The translations under genes were made by a program, and so were the position numbers. The notes beneath the pieces are model-generated. The model searched no databases and was not told where the DNA came from. It worked only from the letters and a program-made list of their open reading frames with translations. This document shows, one piece after another, positions 38,175 through 46,758 of a DNA stretch of 64,000 bases; position 1 is the stretch's first letter; every line of letters begins with the position of its first letter. The DNA is from Deltaproteobacteria bacterium (lineage in GTDB: Bacteria; Myxococcota_A; Polyangia; Nannocystales; Nannocystaceae): NCBI GenBank assembly GCA_016709225.1, contig JADJEE010000002.1, forward strand, positions 1,550,001 to 1,614,000. The letters run 5' to 3'.

Positions 38175-38552
38175 ATGCTCGTCATCCGTAGTCGACAACT
38201 CCACGCGTTGGCCGTCGAAGATTCTGCGGGCCTGGAACGGCGATTGTTCGATGCGCTCGAGGGCGAGCATCCGGAGGAGATCGCCGCGCTCGGGGCCGAC
38301 GAGACCCGCGCGCTCATTCGTCGTGGAATCACGACGGGGCTCGGCTGCGGCCTCGACACCGAGGATGGGCTCGCGCGTCTGCTCGCGTTGATGATCCAGC
38401 TCGGCGAGCAGCTGGAGCGCTCGCCCGATCACGCCCGCGCGTGGGCGCGGCTGCGGCACCCGACCCTGCCCCCAGAGCTGAAGATCGAGCTGACCGAGCA
38501 GGTGTTGTGGGAGCGGACGGGTGGCCGGGTGGTCGTACCGTTCGCGGGTTGA
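38175..38552 (+). CDS. small conserved protein, possibly type VI secretion-associated
   Basis: Protein of 125 residues, all helical, with no signal peptide. The N-terminal MLVIRSRQLHAL segment, a central acidic helix and a GIxxxLGCGLDTEDGLARLL segment resemble small proteins that sit beside VgrG, PAAR or effector genes in type VI loci. This is a recollection of the family and needs a profile search. It ends 20 bp before the 1,216-residue gene and is probably cotranscribed, perhaps as its loading factor. Confidence 0.55.
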   Translation: MLVIRSRQLHALAVEDSAGLERRLFDALEGEHPEEIAALGADETRALIRRGITTGLGCGLDTEDGLARLLALMIQLGEQLERSPDHARAWARLRHPTLPPELKIELTEQVLWERTGGRVVVPFAG

Positions 38553-38572
38553 CGTCTTCGATCGGAGTCAGG

Positions 38573-41500
38573 ATGGCCAAGTGTCCGAAGTGTGACCAGA
38601 CGTTGGTGTGTCCCGAAGGCTGCGTGTTCGAGCTCAGCGCGGTGGGCAAGTGCCCGGTGAAGCACGGCGCGTTGTGGGTGACGGTGAAAGGCGCCGGCAC
38701 CGACAAGCGCGGCGTCCTCGTGGACATCGGTGGCGCGCCGCAGCCGACCGACGTGGCCGGTCTGGCGCACTTCGAGCCGCTGGCCGAGCCAAAGTACACC
38801 GCCACGCTCGGCGATCTGGGCGAGCACGCGACATCCTTCGATCCGCCCGAGGCACTGTCCATTCGCGACATCCCGGTGCGCCCGGGGAAGATCGCGTCGG
38901 TGTCGTTCACGCTGCGCAGGCGACCGGACCTCGCCGTGTCGGTGACGCCGGACGACGTGCCCGTCGACGTGGAGCTGGAGTGCGACGGAGGCACCGTCGA
39001 CACCAAGGAGGGCTGCACCGCGCGTGCGAGCTTCTCGGCACTCAAGCCGGGCGACTACACGATCCGAGCCAAGGTCGCGCCGACCCACGCCGATGCCTAT
39101 GCACCTCCGGCCACCGCCCCCGAGGCGCGGCTCGTCTACGACGCCGACGCCAGAGCTGGCATCGTGTTGGTCGAGCGCGTGCGGCCGACGATGGCGCTGC
39201 CGGTCGCGATCGCGATCGTCGGCGGAGCTCGAGCGAAGCTGAAGCTGAACACGCACGTGGCCCACGACGGCAAGGGCACGCTGACGCTCACCGGGTCGCC
39301 TGCGGCCGTGAACGTGTACGGCGCCGTCGACAAGGGTGGCGGTGTCTACGAGATCGACGCGGTGCCGGGTACCGGTGTGGAGCTCGAGCTCGAGGCGGTT
39401 TCGGCGAGCGCCTTCGAAGGCATCGGGATCGAGTGGGCGCTGGAGGGCGGCTCCCGGCCGTGCGCGCCGTCGGTCAAGGGCAAGCTGACCGCTGCGGTGG
39501 TTCAGCTGGTGATCCACGACAAGGGGGGGGCCGAGATCGCGGCGGACGTCGCGAAGGACCGCACGCGTGGCCGCGTCGTGCACGTGCAAGACGTCGCGAA
39601 GGCGCGTGCGCGGGCGAAGCTCGTGGTGAAGTGCGAGCCGGTCGAGCTCGCCGATCGCATCGTGCTCTCGGCGCGCGGGGACAAGCTCGGGCTACACACC
39701 GCGGACACGGGCGACGCACCGGTGGTGTTGCCCGCGACCAAACCACCCGTCGAGCTGTGGGTTCAGGGCGACAAGGTCAGCGATGCGGTCGGCGACTGCG
39801 GACTCGAGCTGGCGCTGGATGGCGTGCTGTGCAGCGAGGTCGCGTGTACGGTGGTCGAGGTGAAGCTCGAGGTCGGTGACGTGCGACCGGATCCCGGTCC
39901 ACGGCCGGCGCCGACGGTGCCGTGGCCAGACCCAGGCCCACCTCCGCGACTCGGCGACGACGCCAAGCGCGACCCGGGGCGCGAACTCTACGTGCAGGGT
40001 GAGCAGTTCATGAGCCCGCGTGCGCGGGTGCGCGTGCTGAAGTTGCCCCACGATGCGCCGTGCACCCTGCGACTGGTCCGCTCGGGTGACGAGGTGCGGT
40101 TGTTGCCGAAAGAGACCGACGTCGGCGGCGTGATGCGCTCGGGCGAGGAGCATGCCGACGCCGAGACGCCGGTGGCGATGCCGTGCCCCATCCTTCCCGG
40201 GGACATCACCGCGCCGGCCGACGGCATGACGTTCTGGGCCGAAGGGGCGCAGACCTTGGTCGGCAAGGTGAAGCTGCAGATCGACATCGACGACGTCGAT
40301 GTCGAGTGTGACCACGCGTCGTTCACCGTGGTCCCGACGTTCTTCGAGATCACCGTGAAGCGAAGGGACAATGCGCCGTTGAGCGGCGCGATCCCGGTCG
40401 AGCTGCGCACGAAGCAAACCGGCCTCGCGATCGCGGCGGGCCAGGTCGACGCCCTCACCGGCAAGGTCCGCATCGAAGCACCGCCCGGCGCCTACCTCGT
40501 CTCGCTGGCGTTGCCGGGCGGGGAGCTGCCGCTCCAGATCCTGCGCGGCACGCCGACGCCCGCACCCACCGAGGCGGGCGGCGATCTCGAGGCCGCGGTG
40601 CAGCTGAAGTCGATCGCAGAAACCAAGCTCGAGTACGAGCTCGCGCCCAAGCCCGTCTACACCCACGTGCAGTTCATCGCCTACCGCGTGCGGACTGGCG
40701 AGTACCGTGGCGAGGACGTCAAGGCGAACTTCGGCGGCGACATCGAGGCGGCGTCGAAGCACGACATCTTGCAGCGCTGCAAGATCATGGCCCAGGCGGT
40801 GAAGGATGCCCGCGCTCACACCGGGCCACTCGACGCTGCTCCCTCCACGTTGAAGCTGTTCATGGCGCCCGAGTTCTACTTCCGCGGCAAGCTCGGCGCG
40901 TACCCGTACGAGACGATCTCGATGATCCTCGACGAGATGCGCAAGGAAACCGCGCAGGCGAAGTACCAGCACTGGCTGTTCGTGTTCGGGAGCGCGATCG
41001 GGTTCATCTCGACGAAGGACCGCGTGCGCCACGACGGCGCCAGCCTGACGATCTCGTCGATTTCCAAGACGCTCGACGTCGAGTGCGAAGACGGATCTCC
41101 TGAAGCAGGGGTCGCCGCGGGCTGGACATTCGAGGCGGTCTCCGACCTGGCCGTCACCGACACGGTGAACGTCGTCTCGGTGACCTCGCTCCCCGCCGAT
41201 CCGGGCGAGAAGAAGCTAAGGCTCGAGTTCGATCGCCCACCCGTGTACGGTGCCGGCCGATCGCGCGCCTTCGTCGTCGATACCGGCGGGAAGGACATGG
41301 AGGTCGGCATCTCGGCTGCGAGACGGCTCGCGACGATGCGGGTGACTTGCGTCGGCTTCGTGCCCGCCGTCGGTTGGACGTTCGAACAGCCGAATGTGCT
41401 CGGCCTGGTCAAGAAGGCCACGAAGATCGTCGGCGACGACTACATGCTCGAGGTCGATCTGAAGCTCGGGCCACTCGCGACCGACGCGCTCACGGTCCAG

Positions 41501-42223
41501 CTGTTCGAGCCCGGTGACGCCGAGACGATCAACATCGCACAGGTGCAGCGAGGCGGGCCCGGTGTGCCGATGAACGCGGATGGGAGTCGCGCGCTCAAGG
41601 AGCTGCTGGTGTACAAGGAGAACGTCTCGTCGGTCGATTTCGCGGGGATCGACCACGGCACGGACGACTTCTACAGCGCGCAACGCCACCAGGCGGAGCT
41701 GGACGGCGTCGGGTCGGTTCGGTTGTTTCCGACGCCGGGGTCGCGTGACGTGCTGTCCGTCCACCCGAACACGCCGGGTACGGCGCGCGACGACGGCAAA
41801 GGTGTCGCGCAGGCCCAACAGACGACCGAAAGCACGAAGAGCGGTCTCGGCGGTGGGTCGATCTTCACGATGGACGACATCACCTTCGGGCTCGAGGTCT
41901 GCCTCGATCACGGCCAGAAGAAGCTGAGGGGCTACTACGACAATGCTCAGGCGCCTGGTGGCGAGCGCAAGCCGCAGATCCAGCTGATCCCCTCGTGCGG
42001 CATGAGCATCGTGGCGGCGGCATGCGTCACGAACCTGGTGTTCAACGTCGATGCAAGCCAGCACCGAGCCTCCAAGGACTCGGGCGCGTCGCTGCTGACC
42101 GCCTTGACGCCGACCAAGACACCGGCGGTACCCACCGGCATCACCATCACCGAGTTCTTCAGGAACGAGGGGGAGCTGGCGTTCTACGAGAAGCAGGACA
42201 TCCCGCCGCCGACGACGGTGTGA
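38573..42223 (+). CDS. giant Cys-headed protein with C-terminal nitrilase-fold domain, candidate effector
   Basis: Protein of 1,216 residues without a signal peptide. The N-terminus has Cys at 4, 7, 13, 17 and 27 with His31, a likely zinc-binding head. Residues about 60-720 form a series of beta-rich, Ig-like units. The C-terminal third has the order of a carbon-nitrogen hydrolase: Glu767 in MAPEFYFRG, Lys1015 in LVYKENVSS and Cys1110 in GLEVCLDHG, the Glu-Lys-Cys triad of nitrilases and amidases. The Glu-to-Lys spacing (248 residues) is far longer than usual and contains an extra beta-rich insertion at about 840-1000. It may hydrolyse an amide or nitrile in a target cell. RBS GGAGTCAGG precedes ATG 38573. 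Confidence 0.75.
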   Translation: MAKCPKCDQTLVCPEGCVFELSAVGKCPVKHGALWVTVKGAGTDKRGVLVDIGGAPQPTDVAGLAHFEPLAEPKYTATLGDLGEHATSFDPPEALSIRDIPVRPGKIASVSFTLRRRPDLAVSVTPDDVPVDVELECDGGTVDTKEGCTARASFSALKPGDYTIRAKVAPTHADAYAPPATAPEARLVYDADARAGIVLVERVRPTMALPVAIAIVGGARAKLKLNTHVAHDGKGTLTLTGSPAAVNVYGAVDKGGGVYEIDAVPGTGVELELEAVSASAFEGIGIEWALEGGSRPCAPSVKGKLTAAVVQLVIHDKGGAEIAADVAKDRTRGRVVHVQDVAKARARAKLVVKCEPVELADRIVLSARGDKLGLHTADTGDAPVVLPATKPPVELWVQGDKVSDAVGDCGLELALDGVLCSEVACTVVEVKLEVGDVRPDPGPRPAPTVPWPDPGPPPRLGDDAKRDPGRELYVQGEQFMSPRARVRVLKLPHDAPCTLRLVRSGDEVRLLPKETDVGGVMRSGEEHADAETPVAMPCPILPGDITAPADGMTFWAEGAQTLVGKVKLQIDIDDVDVECDHASFTVVPTFFEITVKRRDNAPLSGAIPVELRTKQTGLAIAAGQVDALTGKVRIEAPPGAYLVSLALPGGELPLQILRGTPTPAPTEAGGDLEAAVQLKSIAETKLEYELAPKPVYTHVQFIAYRVRTGEYRGEDVKANFGGDIEAASKHDILQRCKIMAQAVKDARAHTGPLDAAPSTLKLFMAPEFYFRGKLGAYPYETISMILDEMRKETAQAKYQHWLFVFGSAIGFISTKDRVRHDGASLTISSISKTLDVECEDGSPEAGVAAGWTFEAVSDLAVTDTVNVVSVTSLPADPGEKKLRLEFDRPPVYGAGRSRAFVVDTGGKDMEVGISAARRLATMRVTCVGFVPAVGWTFEQPNVLGLVKKATKIVGDDYMLEVDLKLGPLATDALTVQLFEPGDAETINIAQVQRGGPGVPMNADGSRALKELLVYKENVSSVDFAGIDHGTDDFYSAQRHQAELDGVGSVRLFPTPGSRDVLSVHPNTPGTARDDGKGVAQAQQTTESTKSGLGGGSIFTMDDITFGLEVCLDHGQKKLRGYYDNAQAPGGERKPQIQLIPSCGMSIVAAACVTNLVFNVDASQHRASKDSGASLLTALTPTKTPAVPTGITITEFFRNEGELAFYEKQDIPPPTTV

Positions 42224-42236
42224 GTGGGCGCGTGGA

Positions 42237-42346
42237 GCGGCGGTTCCCGGCCTGCTTCACGCCCAACGGCATGCCGATGAACCGGTGGACGCCGACGAAT
42301 CAAGGCCACGGATACGACCTGCCCCCCGCACTCGAGGGGCTCGCCG
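42237..42346 (+). repeat. 110-bp DUF1552 gene fragment, copied
   Basis: Begins 13 bp after the stop of the giant gene and ends 6 bp before the next gene. It matches 28688-28797 with 7 substitutions and no gaps, and still encodes the FTPNGMPMNRWTP motif, but it has no start or continuation. Confidence 0.9.
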
Positions 42347-42352
42347 TGCGGA

Positions 42353-42901
42353 TCAGTGGCTTTCGCCCACGACGTAGACCATCGCGGCGAGCTGCGGATG
42401 CCGGCCACACAGCTCGGCGAGCCATGTCTCACCCAGTTGCCTCGCACGCTCCTCGTCGGCCGACGACTCGGCGTACATCTGCACCTCGATCCGATCGTCG
42501 ACCCCCGACCAGCCGAATCGACGCTCGATCGTGCCGAGCGTCACCCACGAACCCACGCGCTCGCGGTCGACGATCGCCGCGACCTCGCATGCGTGCGTGA
42601 CGACATGGATGGCCCACTCGAGCCGCGTCGTCGGCACCACGGAGAGGCGAAGCGGCTCGGGGATCTCGGGATGGTCCCGGCGCAGCATGGCGACGACGGC
42701 CTCCACGAGGTCTCGCGCGCGGGTTGGGTCCGCGCGATCGCGATCCACGAAGAGGCACGCCTCGAACGCGGAGCCGTTGGCTCCGGAGGCAAACGACACC
42801 CCGCTCGGCCACGCCCAACACCAATCGTCCGTCGTGCGCGCGTGTCGTTCCAGCTCCTGCGCCACGAGTTCGTACACACGATGCTGCTGCTCGCTCGGCA
42901 T
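42353..42901 (-). CDS. hypothetical protein convergent to the candidate effector
   Basis: Protein of 182 residues; ATG 42901 is preferred because upstream codons are Arg-rich and disordered. It is soluble, mixed alpha/beta, acidic at the N-terminus, with no recognised family. It faces the giant nitrilase-domain gene across the short repeat copy. It could be an immunity-type protein, but its opposite orientation argues against the usual layout. Function unknown. Confidence 0.6.
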   Translation of the reverse strand: MPSEQQHRVYELVAQELERHARTTDDWCWAWPSGVSFASGANGSAFEACLFVDRDRADPTRARDLVEAVVAMLRRDHPEIPEPLRLSVVPTTRLEWAIHVVTHACEVAAIVDRERVGSWVTLGTIERRFGWSGVDDRIEVQMYAESSADEERARQLGETWLAELCGRHPQLAAMVYVVGESH

Positions 42902-43066
42902 CCGCCTCGACCGTACCCGGGATCCGAGCAGCGGTGCAAATCGTCCGCGGGCGTGGATCGAGGTCCTCGACACTCCTCGATCGCATGGTGGCTCGGCGGG
43001 AAAGGTCCACGCAATCGCCCTCCGCACGCGTGATCAGATCGCCACCGCGCCAGTCTTCGCTCGTGC

Positions 43067-44176
43067 ATGCCAAGTCCGCGCGGAATTCCCCGCCTCCGCT
43101 CCCCTCTCCTCCAGGCCTCGTTCGCCGCGTGCGTCACGCTCACCCTGCCCGCATGCGACGTGCTCGGTCTCGAGTCGAGCGACCCCACGCCAGCCCACGC
43201 GTCGAGCCCGACCGCTACACCCACACCCGAGGCACCCCCGACCTCGTCGACGTCTGCGAGCGCGCCCCCGACGACCACCACGACCACGCCCCCGACGCCC
43301 CCGACGCCCCCGACGCCCCCGCTGCCGAGCTCCGAGGCGCTGCTCGCCGAGGCCAAAGCTGCCGGTGACGATCGCGGGCGTATCGAGGCCGTGATCGCAA
43401 AGCTCGACGTCCGCCTCGCGGCGACGGCCTCCGCGGACGATCAGTTCCTGCGCGCCCAGCTGCTCGATCGCCTGCAGCGGCGCGAGGATGCGCTCGCAGC
43501 CGCAGTCGCCACGCTTGCGCTCGACTCGGCGCACACCGGCGCGCATGCGCTCGCGGGCCTGCTCGCCGCCGACCTGGGCCGCGAAGAGCTCGCACTCGAG
43601 CACTGGACCGCGGCGGCCCACGCCACGCCACCGGACCCCGGCTCGGCCTACAACGCCGGCCAGTACCTGCAGAACCACGGCCGCAACGAGGATGCGCTCG
43701 CGATGTGGAAGATCGCCGCGGCTGCGAACCCCGACGACTTCGACGCGGTCAAGAAGATCGTGCAGGCCTACAACGCGCTCGGCCGCTACGAGGAGGCAGA
43801 GCTCGCCAAGCAGGACGCGAAGCGGATCTTCGCCGCGTCGACCCGCCCCGAGGTGAAGCGGCAGAACGAACTCGTCATCGAGCAGCTCGTCGTCGAAGGA
43901 AAGTCGGTGATGATCACCGAAACGCTCGCACCGGAAGGCGATCTCTACTCCCACTGGACCGCGATCCTGTACGGCCCGGACGGCAAGACCCGCGAGCTCA
44001 CCGTGCAGCTCGAGTCGAGCGCCTACGGCCGCGAGACCGGCGTTCCCTTCGTCATCGGCATCAACCGCGGCGAGCGCCACACGACGTTGGGCGTGACCTA
44101 CTCCGAACTGCCCGCCTACGCCGAGTGGCGCAAGTTCGCGGTCGTGAAGCTCGCGTCCGTGATCAGCGGACGCTGA
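43067..44176 (+). CDS. TPR-containing lipoprotein
   Basis: Lipoprotein of 369 residues: signal with the Cys in LTLPAC, a linker of Thr and Pro including PPTPPTPPTPP, then TPR-like repeats at about 100-250 (EDALAAAVATLALD, EELALEHWTAAAHA, EDALAMWKIAAAANPDD, GRYEEAELAKQDAKRIF). The C-terminal 100 residues are a beta domain with no known family. TPRs suggest a scaffold at the periplasmic face of a membrane. Confidence 0.75.
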   Translation: MPSPRGIPRLRSPLLQASFAACVTLTLPACDVLGLESSDPTPAHASSPTATPTPEAPPTSSTSASAPPTTTTTTPPTPPTPPTPPLPSSEALLAEAKAAGDDRGRIEAVIAKLDVRLAATASADDQFLRAQLLDRLQRREDALAAAVATLALDSAHTGAHALAGLLAADLGREELALEHWTAAAHATPPDPGSAYNAGQYLQNHGRNEDALAMWKIAAAANPDDFDAVKKIVQAYNALGRYEEAELAKQDAKRIFAASTRPEVKRQNELVIEQLVVEGKSVMITETLAPEGDLYSHWTAILYGPDGKTRELTVQLESSAYGRETGVPFVIGINRGERHTTLGVTYSELPAYAEWRKFAVVKLASVISGR

Positions 44177-44192
44177 GCACCGACGTACCGCG

Positions 44193-44617
44193 TCACGTAC
44201 AGCTCGCGTAGCAAGTCGGCGCCGGTTCGACGCCGTCGTACGACCACGGCGCGACCTCGTGCAGCAGACGTTCGCGGACGTCGTGCGTGCGCGTGATACC
44301 GTTGATGCAGCGGACCTCGCGGGTGCTGGGGACGAAGCCGATGAACTTGCCGTTCTTCGGGTCGGCGGCCGCCTCCGAGAGGCCTCGATGGAACTCCGGC
44401 ACCGCGCACGACTCGGCCGATCCGGTCTCCGGGGCACACGCGCGCACGGTCGCGTCGATCACGGCACACCACGTCCGGCTTGCGGCGGATAGGCCTGCGG
44501 CGGATAGGCCTGCGGTGGATAGGTCTGCGGTGGCTAGGCCTGCGGTGGATCGGCCTGCGGGTACCCCTGCGGCGGGTAGGCGGGGTAGTGCTGCTGCTGC
44601 TGCGAGTTGGGCTCCAT
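44193..44617 (-). pseudogene. interrupted YPPQ-repeat protein gene
   Basis: From ATG 44617 the frame reads MEPNSQQQQHYPAYPPQGYP and repeats of YPPQA, a Pro-rich head typical of small membrane proteins. It is stopped by TAG at 44534-44536 inside a repeat unit where other units have TAT. Beyond it the repeats continue, then a second stop follows at 44459. In another frame, a Cys-containing tail (VRACAPETGSAESCAVP ... PTCYASCT) ends at 44193. I read this as one decayed gene with a nonsense mutation and a frameshift. The tail may still be a separate small gene starting at GTG 44462. Confidence 0.4.
44480..44581. repeat. 15-bp tandem repeat array
   Basis: Five 15-bp units of the form CTGCGGYGGATAGGC (44480-44554), one 12-bp unit, then one more 15-bp unit (44567-44581). 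On the minus strand they encode YPPQA pentapeptides. Unit 4 carries A to C, producing CTAG and an amber codon. Confidence 0.85.
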
Positions 44618-44640
44618 CGCGCTGCTATCGTGTGGATCGG

Positions 44641-45495
44641 ATGTCACGCCCGTTTCGTTGGGATGTCCGCCACCGCGAGCAGCTCGGGACGCTGCTCCCG
44701 AGCCCGAGCCGTCTGCCCGACCACATGGACGAGCTCCGGCTCGCGTCCGCCCGCATCGTGGCGCGGGCCGGCGATGCCGAGCTGGTGTTCGTGGGCCGCT
44801 CGCTCGAGAACGTGTTCGACTATCTCGGCGCCGTGCTCGCGGGCACCTCGTGGTCCGAGCGTCCTCGGCTCTTGTCGATCTCGCTCTGGTCGACCACCGT
44901 CGCCGATCTGTCCGCTGAGCAGATCGATGGTTTTCGCGACCACGCACGCGCGGTCGGCCTCGCCCCGGCGGCGATCATCGAGCGCCCCCACGCGACCGCG
45001 TTCATCGACGTGGTGGCCTCCGGCGGCACGATGGAAGCGATCGCCAGCCTGCTGCTGCAGTGGTCGCGCGACGAGGGTGCGGATGTTCGTAAGCTCCACG
45101 ATCGTCTCCGCTTCGTGGGGCTGACCCGGCGGACGAAGACGAGCCCCAACACCGTGCGATGGCATCAGCACGCCGAGTGGACCCGCGAGTTCGCGCCGTC
45201 GGCGTTCAAGAACGTATCGCTGCCGCCGCGGTTGTGGCGTCACCTCGCCGACGAACAGCCCAAGGTCTCGCGCCGCCATCCACCGAGCGAGTGGTCGCCC
45301 GACCACGAGCCCTCACCCACGCACGACCCCGCACAGCTCGAGGCGCTAGGCCTGGCACGGGCGCTCCACGAGGCGGGGCTGACCCGGCAAGAGCGCGAAG
45401 CTTGGTCGGCGCTTCTCGGCAAGGAACCGTGCATGCGCTGGCCGTGGTGCCGCGCGCTGGTCGGCGAGGTCCGGCGGCGCTCGGCCCGTCGATGA
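44641..45495 (+). CDS. conserved phosphoribosyltransferase-like protein
   Basis: Protein of 284 residues, soluble. The segment ELVFVGRSLENVFDYLGAVLAGTSW near residue 45 and FIDVVASGGTMEAIASLL near 120 resemble strand and PRPP-loop elements of type I phosphoribosyltransferases (the usual loop ends in ATGGT; here ASGGT). TKTSPNTVRWHQHAEW and VSLPPRLWRHLADEQPKV are further conserved stretches. It is known to me only as a conserved hypothetical family, so enzymatic activity is unproven. The ATG at 44641 lies at the end of the repeat-rich spacer. Confidence 0.65.
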   Translation: MSRPFRWDVRHREQLGTLLPSPSRLPDHMDELRLASARIVARAGDAELVFVGRSLENVFDYLGAVLAGTSWSERPRLLSISLWSTTVADLSAEQIDGFRDHARAVGLAPAAIIERPHATAFIDVVASGGTMEAIASLLLQWSRDEGADVRKLHDRLRFVGLTRRTKTSPNTVRWHQHAEWTREFAPSAFKNVSLPPRLWRHLADEQPKVSRRHPPSEWSPDHEPSPTHDPAQLEALGLARALHEAGLTRQEREAWSALLGKEPCMRWPWCRALVGEVRRRSARR

Positions 45496-45555
45496 CCAGC
45501 CGGTCACTGGGATCGGTCAGCCCCGTCCTTCCCGGCGCACGCGTGGAGATCGTCA

Positions 45556-46587
45556 TCACGGCGCAGTAGCGCTGTAGCCGTCGAGCTTCTCGCCGACCAC
45601 GAGCTCGTTGCCGTCGAAGGTCACCCGCGGCGACTTGCGGTACACGCGGATCCTATCGTCGTCGCGATCGATGGTCGGCTTGCCGAGTTTCTTCTCGAGG
45701 AGCGCGGAGACGGCCTGGTCGTTGCCGAGCTCGAGCGCGAAACCGGTGACGAGGTGATCGGGCAGCGAGGCTTCGTCGAGCTCGAACGGCGCGGCGAACC
45801 ACAGATCAATGGGGCCACCGTTCTCGATCGGCCACAGGCGGATCTTGTCGTAGTCCATGATGCGACGCCCGAAACGACGCACGAGATCGGAGCCCTTTGC
45901 GCCGAGGATCGGCGCGCCTTCTTCGAATCCGAAGAGCGCGGCATCGGTGCCGATGAGCGTCGCGAGCGGCGTGTAGCCCCGGAGGGTGATCGCGATCCTC
46001 GATGCGTCGACGCCGTGCGGGCGATGCAGGTCCGCGCGCAACCCGAGCTCGGGTGCGAGCCACACCTTCGCGCTACCGTCGGTCTTGGGGTCGCCCCACG
46101 CCGCGGCGAGCGCTTGCTCGGCCCCCTCCGCGCGACGAATGACACGCAACGATCCGACGAGCCACTGATCGAGGTCACTGTCGATCTGGCCCAGCGGCGC
46201 GACCTCGAACAGCTGGTCGGGCCACTCCTTCGCGGTGAACGCATAGGGCCCCGTCAACGCGCCCTCGCGCCTGTTCGCGAACAGCTGAGGCGCTTGCGAG
46301 CGAGCGTCACGGACCGTCGTGGTCTGCGTCAGCGTGAGCGCAGCGAATGGTCCGACCAGCGACGGATGGGGCGTCGCCGCGAGCTCGGCGATCACGTCCT
46401 TCGGCGTCGTGGCCGGAGTCGGCGCCTCGAGCGCACGACTTGGTCCAGCGGTCGTCGTGGGCGCTGCCCGCAGCTCCGGCGCCTCCGCCTTCGCCACCGT
46501 GGGCGACCGCAGCGGCGTGGTCGGGCGATCCGCGTCACACGCGAAGGTGAGCGCGCACGCGACGAGCGCGAAGAGACGATGCGTCAC
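45556..46587 (-). CDS. lipoprotein of unknown function
   Basis: Lipoprotein of 343 residues starting at GTG 46587, with a compact signal (VTHRLFALVACALTFACDAD) and lipid Cys in TFAC. A linker of Ala, Thr and Pro is followed by a folded domain of about 260 residues. This has repeated mixed alpha/beta stretches (GPYAFTAKEWPDQLFEV, RIAITLRGYTPLATL, DYDKIRLWPIENGGPIDLWF). No family was recognised. An upstream in-frame extension exists, but it lacks signal features. Confidence 0.7.
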   Translation of the reverse strand: MTHRLFALVACALTFACDADRPTTPLRSPTVAKAEAPELRAAPTTTAGPSRALEAPTPATTPKDVIAELAATPHPSLVGPFAALTLTQTTTVRDARSQAPQLFANRREGALTGPYAFTAKEWPDQLFEVAPLGQIDSDLDQWLVGSLRVIRRAEGAEQALAAAWGDPKTDGSAKVWLAPELGLRADLHRPHGVDASRIAITLRGYTPLATLIGTDAALFGFEEGAPILGAKGSDLVRRFGRRIMDYDKIRLWPIENGGPIDLWFAAPFELDEASLPDHLVTGFALELGNDQAVSALLEKKLGKPTIDRDDDRIRVYRKSPRVTFDGNELVVGEKLDGYSATAP

Positions 46588-46758
46588 GACCGCGATAGAC
46601 GGGCGACTTGGCGATTCGATCAGCGATGAACCGCTGCCACGCGGCTGGCCTCGACGTCGATGCCGAGCACCTGTCGGGTTCATCCCATCGCTGCGTTCGT
46701 CGCCATCGGCGACACGATCTCGTTCGCACGAAGCCACCACGTGCACCACACGCGCCCG

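Noticed and set aside
38429..41032. Long minus-strand frames opposite the giant nitrilase-domain gene
   Set aside because: Composition is that of antisense shadows, with no family and no start context; the plus-strand frame has clear motifs.
44480..44581. CRISPR array
   Set aside because: Units are contiguous 15-bp coding repeats without spacers, and there are no cas genes.
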